From contig CAKTWY010000049.1 of the NCBI GenBank assembly GCA_934630445.1, positions 1 to 14,626 on the forward strand: a DNA stretch of 14,626 nucleotides, read 5' to 3'. The notes beneath the pieces are model-generated. The model saw only the letters and a program-made list of their open reading frames with translations, had not been told where the DNA came from and ran no database searches. This DNA is from an uncultured Eubacteriales bacterium. Lineage in GTDB: Bacteria; Bacillota; Clostridia; Oscillospirales; Butyricicoccaceae. Shown piece by piece: positions 6,819-14,503 of the stretch (position 1 is its first letter; each line of letters starts with the position of its first letter). Made by a program: the position numbers and the translations under genes.

Positions 6819-9650
6819 CTATTTCCCCTGCATCAGATATTTTTTTAAATACTGTCCTGTATATGACTTTTTGCACGCGGCGATCTCCTCCGGCGTTCCG
6901 GTCGCAACGATGCGTCCGCCGCCGTCTCCGCCCTCCGGGCCGAGGTCGATGATATAATCCGCCGTTTTGATCACATCAAGATTGTGTTCGATGACGACAA
7001 CGGTATTCCCCGCCTCCACCAGCGCGTCCAGCACCTCGCACAGCTTATGCACATCCGCGATGTGCAGGCCCGTCGTCGGCTCGTCGAGGATGTAGATCGT
7101 CCTGCCCGTGGCGCGCCGCGACAGCTCCGTGGCCAGCTTGACGCGCTGCGCCTCGCCGCCCGAGAGCGTTGTCGAGGCCTGTCCGAGCTTGACATAGCCC
7201 AGGCCGACGTCGTTGAGCGTCTCGATTTTGCGGTAAATTTTCGGAATGCTTTCAAAAAAGCCGAGCGCTTCCTCCACTGTCATATCGAGCACTTCGTAGA
7301 TGTTCTTCCCTTTATAGCGCACCTCGAGCGTCTCGCGGTTGTAGCGCTTGCCCTTGCACACGTCGCACGGCACGTAGATGTCGGGCAGGAAATGCATCTC
7401 GATCTTGATCAGTCCGTCGCCCGCGCAGGCCTCGCACCGCCCGCCGCGGATATTGAACGAAAAACGGCCGGCGTTATAGCCGCGCGTCTTGGCGTCCTGT
7501 GTCGAAGCAAACAGCTCCCGGATGTCGTTGAAAACGCCTGTGTATGTCGCGGGGTTCGAGCGGGGCGTTCGCCCGATGGGCGACTGGTCAATATTGATGA
7601 CCTTGTCGAGAAAATCAACGCCCTCAATTGCTTCATGCGCGCCTGCCTTGCATCGCGCACCGTTGAGCTCTGCGGCCAGATGCTTGTACAGGATCTCATT
7701 GACCAGCGACGACTTGCCCGAGCCGGAAACGCCCGTCACGCAGGTGAACGTGCCCAGCGGAATGGAAACGTCGATCTTCTTCAGATTGTTTTCCGCCGCG
7801 CCGCGCACAGTGACGAAATTTCCGTTGCCCTGCCGCCGGGTCTGCGGCACGGGGATGAACTTTTTCCCCGAGAGATACTGCCCCGTCACCGAGCGCGGAT
7901 TTTCCATCAGCTCCTGCGCCGTGCCAGCGCCGATCAGCTCGCCGCCGTGGATGCCCGCTCCGGGACCGATATCGATGATGTGATCGGCCGCACGCATCGT
8001 ATCCTCGTCATGCTCGACAACGATCAGCGTGTTGCCCAGATCGCGCAGGCGCTTGAGCGTATTGAGCAGCTTATCGTTATCGCGCTGGTGCAGGCCGATG
8101 GACGGCTCGTCCAGAATATACAGCACACCCATCAGCGACGAGCCGATCTGCGTCGCCAGACGGATGCGCTGACTCTCGCCGCCCGAAAGCGTGCCGGAGG
8201 CGCGCGCAAGCGTCAGATATTCCAGCCCTACGCTCTGTAAAAATCCCAGCCGTTCGCGGATCTCCTTGAGGATCCGGTCGGCGATCATGCGCTCCTTTTC
8301 ATTCAGATCCAGCGCGTTGACTGCGGCGATGGCCTTCGTCACCGGCTTTTCGCAGAAATCCCAGATATTGCTGCCGCCAACGGTGACGGCGAGGGCCTCC
8401 GGCTTCAGGCGCTTGCCGCGGCATTTGGGGCAGGGGCGTTCACTCATGCTCTCCTCGATCTCGGCGCGCATGTAGTCGCTCGTCGTCTCTTTATGGCGCC
8501 GCTCCAAGTTGCGTATCACGCCTTCAAATGGCTGCTCGAATGTACCGCCGCCGCTCTCCCGCTTCCAGAACACCTTGAGCTTCTCGCCCTTCGTACCGTA
8601 TAAAAGCGCGTCGACCGCTGCTTCCGGTATCTCCTTGACCGGCGTATCAAGTGTAAAGCCATACTTCTTTGCAATCGCCGTATAATACATGTTCGCAATG
8701 GTTCCATCCTCGCAGTTCGTCCATCCGCTGGCGTGGATGGCCCCCTGCGCGAGGGAGAGATTGCGGTTTACCAGGATTCGGTCCGGATCAAACTCCAGCT
8801 TGGTTCCGAGCCCTGTGCATTCCGGGCACGCGCCGTAAGGATTGTTAAAGGAGAACATGCGCGGCGTCAGCTCCTCAATGCTGATGCCGCAGTCCTCGCA
8901 GGCATAGTTCTGCGAGAAGAGAAGCTCCTCCCCATCGATGACATCCGCAATGACCAGCCCGCCGGAAAGCCCTGTGGCAATCTCCACGGAATCGGTCAGG
9001 CGCTTGGCAATGTCCTCACGCACGACAAGCCGGTCGACCACGATCTCGATATTGTGCTTTTTATTCTTGTCCAGTTTGATCGTCTCGTTCAGGTCATAAA
9101 TGCTGCCGTCCACACGCACACGCACATAGCCGGACTTCCTCGCGTCGTCGAATATCTTCGTATATTCGCCCTTGCGCGCGCGGATCACGGGCGCGAGGAT
9201 CTGCATTTTTGTGCCCGCCGGCAGCGCAAGGAGCTGGTCGATGATCTGGTCGACTGTCTGCTGACGGATCTCCTTTCCGCATTTTGGGCAGTGCGGGATG
9301 CCGATGCGCGCCCACAAAAGGCGCAGGTAATCGTAGATCTCCGTCACCGTACCGACCGTGGAGCGCGGATTTTTCGACGTGGTCTTCTGATCGATCGAAA
9401 TGGCGGGCGACAGGCCCTCGATATAATCGATATCCGGCTTCTCCATCTGTCCCAAAAACTGTCTGGCGTACGACGAGAGCGACTCGACATAGCGCCGCTG
9501 CCCTTCGGCATAAATGGTGTCAAAGGCAAGTGAAGACTTGCCCGAACCGGAAATACCCGTGAGCACCACGAGTTTATCACGCGGGATCTCAACGTCGATA
9601 TTTTTTAAGTTGTGCTCCCGCGCACCTTTGACAAAAATCCTGTTCTGCAT
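6819..9650 (-). CDS. uvrA: excinuclease ABC subunit A (UvrA)
   Basis: Damage-recognition ATPase of nucleotide excision repair; as a dimer it scans DNA, loads UvrB at lesions, and acts in the cytoplasm. The 943 residues are full length. Nucleotide-binding module I: Walker A GISGSGKSS (32-40), ABC signature LSGGESQR (488-495), Walker B YILDEPSIGLH (511-521). Module II: Walker A GVSGSGKSS (640-648), signature LSGGEAQR (829-836), Walker B YILDEPTTGLH (853-863). Zinc-binding cysteine pairs are all present: C121/C124 with C407/C410, C251/C254 with C275/C278, and C739/C742 with C762/C765. The start codon overlaps the uvrB stop as TGATG (one shared base), so translation is coupled; AGGAGG inside the uvrB end lies 13 bases ahead, rather far. 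The operon ends at the terminator near 6759. Confidence 0.99.
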   Translation of the reverse strand: MQNRIFVKGAREHNLKNIDVEIPRDKLVVLTGISGSGKSSLAFDTIYAEGQRRYVESLSSYARQFLGQMEKPDIDYIEGLSPAISIDQKTTSKNPRSTVGTVTEIYDYLRLLWARIGIPHCPKCGKEIRQQTVDQIIDQLLALPAGTKMQILAPVIRARKGEYTKIFDDARKSGYVRVRVDGSIYDLNETIKLDKNKKHNIEIVVDRLVVREDIAKRLTDSVEIATGLSGGLVIADVIDGEELLFSQNYACEDCGISIEELTPRMFSFNNPYGACPECTGLGTKLEFDPDRILVNRNLSLAQGAIHASGWTNCEDGTIANMYYTAIAKKYGFTLDTPVKEIPEAAVDALLYGTKGEKLKVFWKRESGGGTFEQPFEGVIRNLERRHKETTSDYMRAEIEESMSERPCPKCRGKRLKPEALAVTVGGSNIWDFCEKPVTKAIAAVNALDLNEKERMIADRILKEIRERLGFLQSVGLEYLTLARASGTLSGGESQRIRLATQIGSSLMGVLYILDEPSIGLHQRDNDKLLNTLKRLRDLGNTLIVVEHDEDTMRAADHIIDIGPGAGIHGGELIGAGTAQELMENPRSVTGQYLSGKKFIPVPQTRRQGNGNFVTVRGAAENNLKKIDVSIPLGTFTCVTGVSGSGKSSLVNEILYKHLAAELNGARCKAGAHEAIEGVDFLDKVINIDQSPIGRTPRSNPATYTGVFNDIRELFASTQDAKTRGYNAGRFSFNIRGGRCEACAGDGLIKIEMHFLPDIYVPCDVCKGKRYNRETLEVRYKGKNIYEVLDMTVEEALGFFESIPKIYRKIETLNDVGLGYVKLGQASTTLSGGEAQRVKLATELSRRATGRTIYILDEPTTGLHIADVHKLCEVLDALVEAGNTVVVIEHNLDVIKTADYIIDLGPEGGDGGGRIVATGTPEEIAACKKSYTGQYLKKYLMQGK

Positions 9651-11614
9651 CAGCCGTCTTTTTCCTCCTGAAGTTCACGTATCTTATCGCGCAGCTGTGC
9701 CGCGTATTCAAATTCAAGCATCCGCGCGGCTTCCTTCATATCCTTCGTCAAACTGTCAATCATCCTCTGGCGGTCTTTCACGTTGAGTTTGCCCCTGCCG
9801 GCCGTGCTCTTCGCATCGCCCGATATCTTGATCACGTCGCGCACGCTCTTGCTGACAGTTTTCGGCACGATACCGTGCGCTTCATTATACGCCATCTGGA
9901 TGGCGCGGCGGCGCTCCGTCTCATCGATCGCGCGGCGCATCGAATCCGTAATATGATCGGCGTACATCACGACCTCGCCCTCGGCGTTTCGCGCCGCGCG
10001 GCCGATGGTCTGGATGAGCGACGTCTCGCTGCGCAAAAAGCCCTCTTTGTCCGCGTCAAGGATCGCTACGAGCGACACCTCCGGCAAGTCGAGCCCCTCG
10101 CGCAGAAGGTTGATGCCCACAAGCACGTCGAACACGCCCAGGCGCAGATCGCGAATAAGCTCCATGCGCTCGATCGTCTCGATATCGTGGTGCAGATAGC
10201 GCACCTTCACGCCTGCGCCCTCCAGGTAATGCGTCAGATCCTCCGCCATCTTTTTCGTGAGCGTGGTGACGAGTACGCGCTCCTGGCGCTGCGTGCGTGT
10301 GTGGATTTCATTCAGAAGATCCTCGATCTGCCCCTCGACCGGGCGCACCGTGACCTTCGGGTCGATCAGTCCAGTCGGACGGATGACCTGCTCCACGATC
10401 TGCGCCGAACGGCTGCGCTCATATTCCCCGGGCGTGGCGGAAACATAGATGACCTGATTGACCCTGTTTTCAAACTCCTCAAACTTCAGCGGCCGGTTGT
10501 CAAAGGCGCACGGCAGGCGAAAGCCATAGTCCACCAGCATGGTCTTCCTCGCCCGGTCGCCGTTATACATGGCCCGCACCTGCGGGATGGAAACGTGGCT
10601 CTCGTCGACAAACAAGACAAAATCCTTCGGGAAATAATCGAGCAGCGTATGCGGCGGCGAGCCCTCGGGCCGCCCTTCAATGATCCGGGAATAATTCTCG
10701 ATGCCCGAGCAGTAACCCAGCTCCTGCATCATCTCCAGGTCGTACATGGTGCGCTGCTTGATGCGCTGCGCCTCGATCAGCTTGTTTTCCCGCTCAAAAT
10801 AGGCGATGCGCTCCTCCATCTCGCGATTGATCTCCTTAATGGCGGCGTCCATCTTGTCCTTAGGCGTGACATAATGCGTCGCGGGCCAGACCGGGATATT
10901 CGTCAGACGCCGGAGCGGCGCGCCGGTCAGCGCGTTGATCTCGGAAATGCGGTCGATCTCTTCCCCAAAAAACTCCACACGGATGGCGGTGTCCTTCCAG
11001 TAAGCCGGCCATATATCCACTGTGTCCCCGCGCACCCTGAACATATTGCGTTCAAAAGCGACGTCATTGCGCTCATAGCGGATCGCCACCAGCTTTTTAA
11101 GCAGCTCGTCGCGCTCCAGCGCGCCCCCCACGCGGAGGGAAACCATCATGGAGGCGAAATCCTCCGGTTCGCCCAGGCCGTATATGCAGGAGACGGACGC
11201 GACCACGATCACATCCCGCCGCTCGAGCAGCGATGCCGTAGCGGACAGCCGCAGGCGGTCGATCTCGTCGTTGACGCTCGCATCCTTTTCGATATAGGTA
11301 TCCGTCGAGGCGATGTACGCCTCGGGCTGATAATAATCGTAATAAGAGACAAAATATTCTACCGCGTTCTTCGGAAAAAACTCGCGAAATTCCGAGCAGA
11401 GCTGCGCCGCCAGCGTTTTGTTGTGCGCCAGCACAAGCGTAGGCCGCTGCACCTGCTCGATCACCTTCGCCATGGTGTAGGTCTTGCCTGAACCCGTCAC
11501 GCCGAGAAGCGTCTGCTCCTCAAACCCCAGCTCGATCCCGCTTGCGAGCGCCTCGATCGCCTTCGGCTGGTCGCCCGAGGGCACATATTCGCTGACTACT
11601 TCAAACTTCGGCAC
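9650..11614 (-). CDS. uvrB: excinuclease ABC subunit B (UvrB)
   Basis: Helicase-like repair protein that verifies damage handed over by UvrA and recruits UvrC. The 654 residues match the family's usual length. Seen in order: SGDQPKAI (13-20), Walker A GVTGSGKT (38-45), the beta-hairpin that clamps DNA (YYDYYQPEAYI, 91-101, through the acidic loop to about 116), DESH (337-340), YVSATPGEYE (390-399), helicase motifs V-VI around GINLLREGLDLPEV (500-513) and QTIGRAARN (535-543), and a C-terminal UVR domain (about 616-651), which contacts UvrC. The start is GTG at 11614, where the conserved MPKFEVVSEYVPSGDQP begins, eight bases after GGAGG in AAGGAGGTC (11629-11621). First gene of uvrBA, driven by the LexA-controlled promoter at 11744-11716. 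Confidence 0.98.
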   Translation of the reverse strand: MPKFEVVSEYVPSGDQPKAIEALASGIELGFEEQTLLGVTGSGKTYTMAKVIEQVQRPTLVLAHNKTLAAQLCSEFREFFPKNAVEYFVSYYDYYQPEAYIASTDTYIEKDASVNDEIDRLRLSATASLLERRDVIVVASVSCIYGLGEPEDFASMMVSLRVGGALERDELLKKLVAIRYERNDVAFERNMFRVRGDTVDIWPAYWKDTAIRVEFFGEEIDRISEINALTGAPLRRLTNIPVWPATHYVTPKDKMDAAIKEINREMEERIAYFERENKLIEAQRIKQRTMYDLEMMQELGYCSGIENYSRIIEGRPEGSPPHTLLDYFPKDFVLFVDESHVSIPQVRAMYNGDRARKTMLVDYGFRLPCAFDNRPLKFEEFENRVNQVIYVSATPGEYERSRSAQIVEQVIRPTGLIDPKVTVRPVEGQIEDLLNEIHTRTQRQERVLVTTLTKKMAEDLTHYLEGAGVKVRYLHHDIETIERMELIRDLRLGVFDVLVGINLLREGLDLPEVSLVAILDADKEGFLRSETSLIQTIGRAARNAEGEVVMYADHITDSMRRAIDETERRRAIQMAYNEAHGIVPKTVSKSVRDVIKISGDAKSTAGRGKLNVKDRQRMIDSLTKDMKEAARMLEFEYAAQLRDKIRELQEEKDG

Positions 11615-11620
11615 CGGCCT

Positions 11621-11629
11621 GACCTCCTT
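11621..11629 (-). promoter_or_regulatory. ribosome binding site deciding the uvrB start
   Basis: AAGGAGGTC on - is almost fully complementary to the 16S 3' end and eight bases from the GTG at 11614. It argues against the longer in-frame reading that would begin at a GTG at 11674 inside the CRISPR-like leader. Confidence 0.85.
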
Positions 11630-11640
11630 GCCATTGTGTA

Positions 11641-11711
11641 TCCCCGGGTGGGGAGCGTCGTTCATACCAAGCACGCGTCCGATTGTTTCGTATATTTCAA
11701 TCCACGCTCCC
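11641..11711 (-). CRISPR. crRNA-like unit: type I-C half-repeats around one 34-nt spacer, in uvrB leader
   Basis: Read on -: 11711-11694 is GGGAGCGTGGATTGAAAT, which I recall as the 3' part of type I-C CRISPR repeats in Firmicutes (general form GTCGCTCCC-N5-GGGAGCGTGGATTGAAAT). Positions 11693-11660 are 34 nt of unrelated sequence, a typical I-C spacer length. Positions 11659-11641 read GACGCTCCCC then ACCCGGGGA, resembling the 5' part (one substitution in the first nine bases), and form a UCCCC/GGGGA hairpin with an ACCC loop. The outer halves of both repeats are missing: the first is replaced by the promoter, the second runs into ATACACAATGG and the uvrB Shine-Dalgarno. The layout therefore equals a mature I-C crRNA (tag, spacer, 3' hairpin). 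The predicted transcript starts at about 11711-11708, at or just inside the first half-repeat. No cas gene or true array is in the window. Repeat identity rests on memory, not a search. Confidence 0.65.
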
Positions 11712-11715
11712 GATC

Positions 11716-11744
11716 ATTATACCAGAACGTTTGTTCTAAATCAA
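11716..11744 (-). promoter_or_regulatory. sigma-A promoter of uvrBA
   Basis: On - TTGATT (11744-11739) and a perfect TATAAT (11721-11716) are 17 bp apart. The spacer is almost filled by the LexA box. The start site should be about 11711-11708, giving a leader of roughly 95 nt that begins with the CRISPR-like half-repeat. Confidence 0.88.
11724..11737. promoter_or_regulatory. LexA (DinR) SOS box in the uvrBA promoter
   Basis: AGAAC-GTTT-GTTCT on +: GAAC-N4-GTTC with matching outer bases, the Gram-positive LexA consensus. It sits between -35 and -10, where bound LexA would exclude RNA polymerase. uvrBA is a known LexA regulon operon in Bacillus subtilis, so DNA-damage induction is expected. 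Confidence 0.9.
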
Positions 11745-11764
11745 GTGTTATCTCTGCCCAATTC

Positions 11765-11793
11765 TTGATAAGTGTTTTGCAAAATGTTATAGT
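11765..11793 (+). promoter_or_regulatory. promoter of the lipoprotein-anSME operon
   Basis: TTGATA (11765-11770) and TATAGT (11788-11793) are 17 bp apart. It points away from the uvrBA promoter, with 20 bp between the two -35 elements. The LexA box does not overlap it. The start would be near 11800, leaving a 5' leader of about 145 nt. Confidence 0.7.
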
Positions 11794-11944
11794 AATAACG
11801 GTATATTTCATCAGATCCCTGCTCATTACCGGCAGGGTCACGCTGAAACCATACGGCCGTTTCTTCCGTCTATTGAATATCCGTCCAAACAGGTTTATCC
11901 AATACCAGATGCGGCGCGCTCTGCCGCTGGAAAGGGTTGATTTT
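11794..11944 (+). other. untranslated leader of the lipoprotein gene
   Basis: No gene is seen. A small hairpin CCCTGC (11817-11822) / GCAGGG (11832-11837) with a 9-nt loop is present and has no T-run. The in-frame reading open from 11636 across this stretch has no ribosome binding site and no family signature before the lipoprotein signal peptide, so I treat it as non-coding. Confidence 0.55.
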
Positions 11945-12979
11945 ATGACACGACAGGTTGAATATATGAAGCGCCTTGCGGCACTTATCTGTATTGTCTG
12001 CTTTTTATCCGCTTTTCTATCCGCATGCCGCCGGGCAGAAACGCCCGCCCCTGCAGACCCAGTGCCCGGACAGGAGACGCCTCCGGCCGAGACTGCTCCT
12101 CCGGACGCGCCGGAACAAATGCTGGAGGCCGCGCTCAAAGCGGTCAACGTGTACTATCTCGGCCGCCAGATCGTTCTCCCGGCCGACGATCCGCTTGCAG
12201 AGGAGCTTTCAGCCGCCTTCTTCGCCGCCATGCCGGAAGGCGCGACGGACGGCTCCGTTGCCGGCGCGGCGGCAGCGGTCGACATGGCAAAAGCGGACGG
12301 CATTTGTGTCGAGCTGGAATTGGAAGACGCGCCGCCCATCGCTTATAAAGACAGCGCCGGCAACGACAAATCGGTCGAAGCATACACCAGCCTGCTGATC
12401 GACGTCCTTTCTGATAGCGACAGGCTCTATTACGCGAATGCCGGCGTATACGGCGACACCGTGCTCGAGCAGACGCAGAACGTCGACGAGCTGCGCGCCA
12501 TCCTGCACGGCAACCGTGCGACGCTCGAATCCGTCCTGTTCGGCGACGGGGAAATCGAAGTCGGCTCCGAGCGCATCGCGTATATCGAATCCGGTTCAGC
12601 GCCGCTTTTGGAAGAGCTTTCCCCGGATCAGATCGAAAGCATGCTTTTCCGCTCCGTACGTTTTTACGCTGCGGCGCATGCGGGCCGTTATGATATTGTG
12701 CGCCTGCTTTCAGGCGAGGAGCTGAACGACGAGCTGACGCGTGTGGTGGAAAATAACGAAAACACGAATCTCCACGGCGCGCAGGAGCTGACACAGCTGC
12801 GCAATTATACCGACGCCGCGCTTCCCGAGCGCGTGATCGAGCCGCAGCGCGACGAATCCCGCGAAGGGGCATACTTTGTCATCCTCTCGCTCGATGCGTT
12901 CAGTGACGCGCGCATCTCCTTTGCCATTGCAGAGGACGGCACGCCCCTGATTACAGATTTTGCGCTGATCGTCGTCTGA
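11945..12979 (+). CDS. putative secreted lipoprotein of unknown function
   Basis: A 344-aa protein anchored outside the membrane. Basic residues (MTRQVEYMKR) are followed by a hydrophobic stretch LAALICIVCFLSAFL and the lipobox LSAC, with lipidation at the cysteine near residue 28. A Pro/Ala/Glu-rich linker (ETPAPADPVPGQETPPAE) follows, and then about 290 acidic residues I do not assign to a family. This part opens MLEAALKAVNVYYLGRQIVLPADD and ends in GTPLITDFALIVV, which may be a core beta strand. ATG 11945 follows GGAAAGGG (11929-11936) at eight bases; ATG 11966 would also keep the signal peptide. It is the first gene of an apparent operon, 44 bases before the anSME gene, and does not contain the sulfatase motif (C/S)-x-(P/A)-x-R. 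Confidence 0.82.
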   Translation: MTRQVEYMKRLAALICIVCFLSAFLSACRRAETPAPADPVPGQETPPAETAPPDAPEQMLEAALKAVNVYYLGRQIVLPADDPLAEELSAAFFAAMPEGATDGSVAGAAAAVDMAKADGICVELELEDAPPIAYKDSAGNDKSVEAYTSLLIDVLSDSDRLYYANAGVYGDTVLEQTQNVDELRAILHGNRATLESVLFGDGEIEVGSERIAYIESGSAPLLEELSPDQIESMLFRSVRFYAAAHAGRYDIVRLLSGEELNDELTRVVENNENTNLHGAQELTQLRNYTDAALPERVIEPQRDESREGAYFVILSLDAFSDARISFAIAEDGTPLITDFALIVV

Positions 12980-13023
12980 CGCGCCCACCTGCTGCAAACT
13001 CATTGGAAAAGAGGTCTTCTATC

Positions 13024-14154
13024 ATGCCGCCCGTAACATTTCTCATCAAGCCCGCCTCCTCGGCGTGCAATATGACGTGTTCCTACTGCTTCTACTGCGC
13101 CATCGCCGAAAACCGCGAGTCCTTCAGCACCGGCATGATGCGCCCTGAAACGCTTGAAACACTTGTGCGCAAGGGCCTCGCCTACGCGGACGATTACTGC
13201 TGCTTTGCCTTTCAGGGCGGCGAGCCGACGCTCGCCGGGCTCCCGTTTTTTGAAAAACTCATCGAACTGCAGAAGCAATATAACACCAAAAATGTGCGCA
13301 TACAGAACTGCATTCAGACCAACGCCTACGCCATCGACGACGATTGGGCCGCATTCCTCGCAAAAAACGATTTCCTGATCGGCGTTTCCCTGGACGGACC
13401 GCGGGAGATCCACGATCTGAACCGCCGCGACCGCACCGGAAGCGGCACCTTTGCGCGCGTTATGAAAAGCATTCGCACGCTCGAACGGCACCGCGCGCAG
13501 TTCAACATCCTCTCCGTCGTCACAGGGAACTCCGCGCGCCACATCCGCAAGATCTATCAGTTTTATAAAAAGAGCGGCTTTTCCTATCTCCAGTTTATCC
13601 CCTGCCTGGAACCGCTCGAGGACGAGCGCGGTTCCACTAGGACGTATCTCTCCCCGGACGATTACGCCGCCTATCTCTGCACGCTTTTCGACCTGTGGTA
13701 CGAGGACTACATAAACGGCCGGTATATCAGTATCCGCCATATCGACAACTATATCCACCTTCTCATGGGCCACGCGCCGGAGGCGTGTTCCATGCGCGGC
13801 GTATGCAGCGTGCAGCTGGTCGTCGAAGGCGACGGCAGCGTGTACCCCTGTGATTTTTATGCCTATGACGAATGGCGGCTCGGGAGCATCCTCACGGATG
13901 ACGTCGCTTCTCTCCTCACAGGAGACGCGGCCGAAGCGTTTCTCGCGCCGTCCCGCGCCGTTCCTGAAAAATGCCGCGCCTGCGCATACGCGCCCCTGTG
14001 CCGCAACGGATGCCGGCGCGACCGCGTCTTGCAGGACGGCATCCTCACGAATTATTACTGCGCGGCCTACCGCCGCTTTTTTGCACACGCTGCCCCGCGC
14101 ATGGAACAGGTCGCGCGGATGATCCTGGCCGGCCGCGCACCGGGGGCGAAATAG
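13024..14154 (+). CDS. anaerobic sulfatase-maturating enzyme (radical SAM/SPASM)
   Basis: Cytoplasmic iron-sulfur enzyme that uses S-adenosylmethionine to oxidise a Cys or Ser of a sulfatase to formylglycine, the sulfatase's catalytic residue. The 376 residues follow the Clostridium perfringens enzyme almost position for position. The radical SAM cluster is C15-x3-C19-x2-C22 with Tyr24 (CFYC), GGEPT is at 65-69, and LSLDGP-type VSLDGP is at 121-126. The SPASM domain supplies C255, C261, C276, C317, C320, C326, C330 and C346 for two auxiliary clusters, and Asp277 in YPCDFY is the proposed catalytic base. The ATG at 13024 gives the family start MPPVTFLIKPASSACN, nine bases after GAGG; a TTG at 13003 is less likely. 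No sulfatase gene is in the window, so the substrate must be elsewhere, or the enzyme acts on another protein. Confidence 0.93.
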   Translation: MPPVTFLIKPASSACNMTCSYCFYCAIAENRESFSTGMMRPETLETLVRKGLAYADDYCCFAFQGGEPTLAGLPFFEKLIELQKQYNTKNVRIQNCIQTNAYAIDDDWAAFLAKNDFLIGVSLDGPREIHDLNRRDRTGSGTFARVMKSIRTLERHRAQFNILSVVTGNSARHIRKIYQFYKKSGFSYLQFIPCLEPLEDERGSTRTYLSPDDYAAYLCTLFDLWYEDYINGRYISIRHIDNYIHLLMGHAPEACSMRGVCSVQLVVEGDGSVYPCDFYAYDEWRLGSILTDDVASLLTGDAAEAFLAPSRAVPEKCRACAYAPLCRNGCRRDRVLQDGILTNYYCAAYRRFFAHAAPRMEQVARMILAGRAPGAK

Positions 14155-14176
14155 GCGGAGCAATCCGAGGTGCATG

Positions 14177-14470
14177 ATGGATCTGATCCTGCTTTTTTTC
14201 ATTCTGCCGTTGGTGGCCGCCTTTCTTTTGCAGCTGCTTCTGATCCGGAAGGTGAAGCACGGCATCGCGCGGCACGCGGCGCTTCTTCCGGCTGTCCTCC
14301 TGTTTCTCTGGGCCGGGTATGAAGTCTTGACGGCTTCCGGTCAGCCGCTCGATTTCAGCGGTCTGTTCGCGCTTTTCCTTCTGGCCGGCGGCGTGTGTGC
14401 GCTGACCGGCTGCGCTCTTGCCTGGGGCGTCTTTTTCATCCGCCGCGCTTTTTATTCCGGCAAGCACTGA
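14177..14470 (+). CDS. small membrane protein of unknown function
   Basis: A 97-aa hydrophobic protein, probably with three membrane helices: LILLFFILPLVAAFLLQLLL, then HAALLPAVLLFLWAGYEVL, then FALFLLAGGVCALTGCALAW. A positively charged loop (RKVKHGIARH) lies between the first two, and the tail FFIRRAFYSGKH is basic. No family is recognised. Two adjacent ATG codons are possible: 14174 is three bases from GAGG (14167-14170), 14177 is six bases, so the second is preferred. It starts 22 bases after the anSME stop and ends before a terminator, so it is the last gene of that operon. Confidence 0.72.
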   Translation: MDLILLFFILPLVAAFLLQLLLIRKVKHGIARHAALLPAVLLFLWAGYEVLTASGQPLDFSGLFALFLLAGGVCALTGCALAWGVFFIRRAFYSGKH

Positions 14471-14503
14471 GGTTCCGCCCGCAGACATAACAATCTGACA
14501 TGA

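Noticed and set aside
9875..11491. A long + strand open frame of 538 codons opposite uvrB, and similar long frames opposite uvrA and anSME
   Set aside because: These are antisense frames kept open by the GC-rich codon use of the real genes; the translations show no family motifs and uvrB, uvrA and anSME are certain.
11615..11674. A 20-residue N-terminal extension of UvrB starting at a GTG at 11674
   Set aside because: It has no Shine-Dalgarno, runs through the CRISPR-like hairpin, and is not part of the conserved UvrB N-terminus; the GTG at 11614 has AAGGAGGTC at the right distance.
11636..11944. A 103-codon upstream extension of the lipoprotein reading frame
   Set aside because: It would place the signal peptide in the middle of the protein and overlap the uvrBA promoter, LexA box and leader; the ATG at 11945 has a ribosome site and a normal lipoprotein signal.
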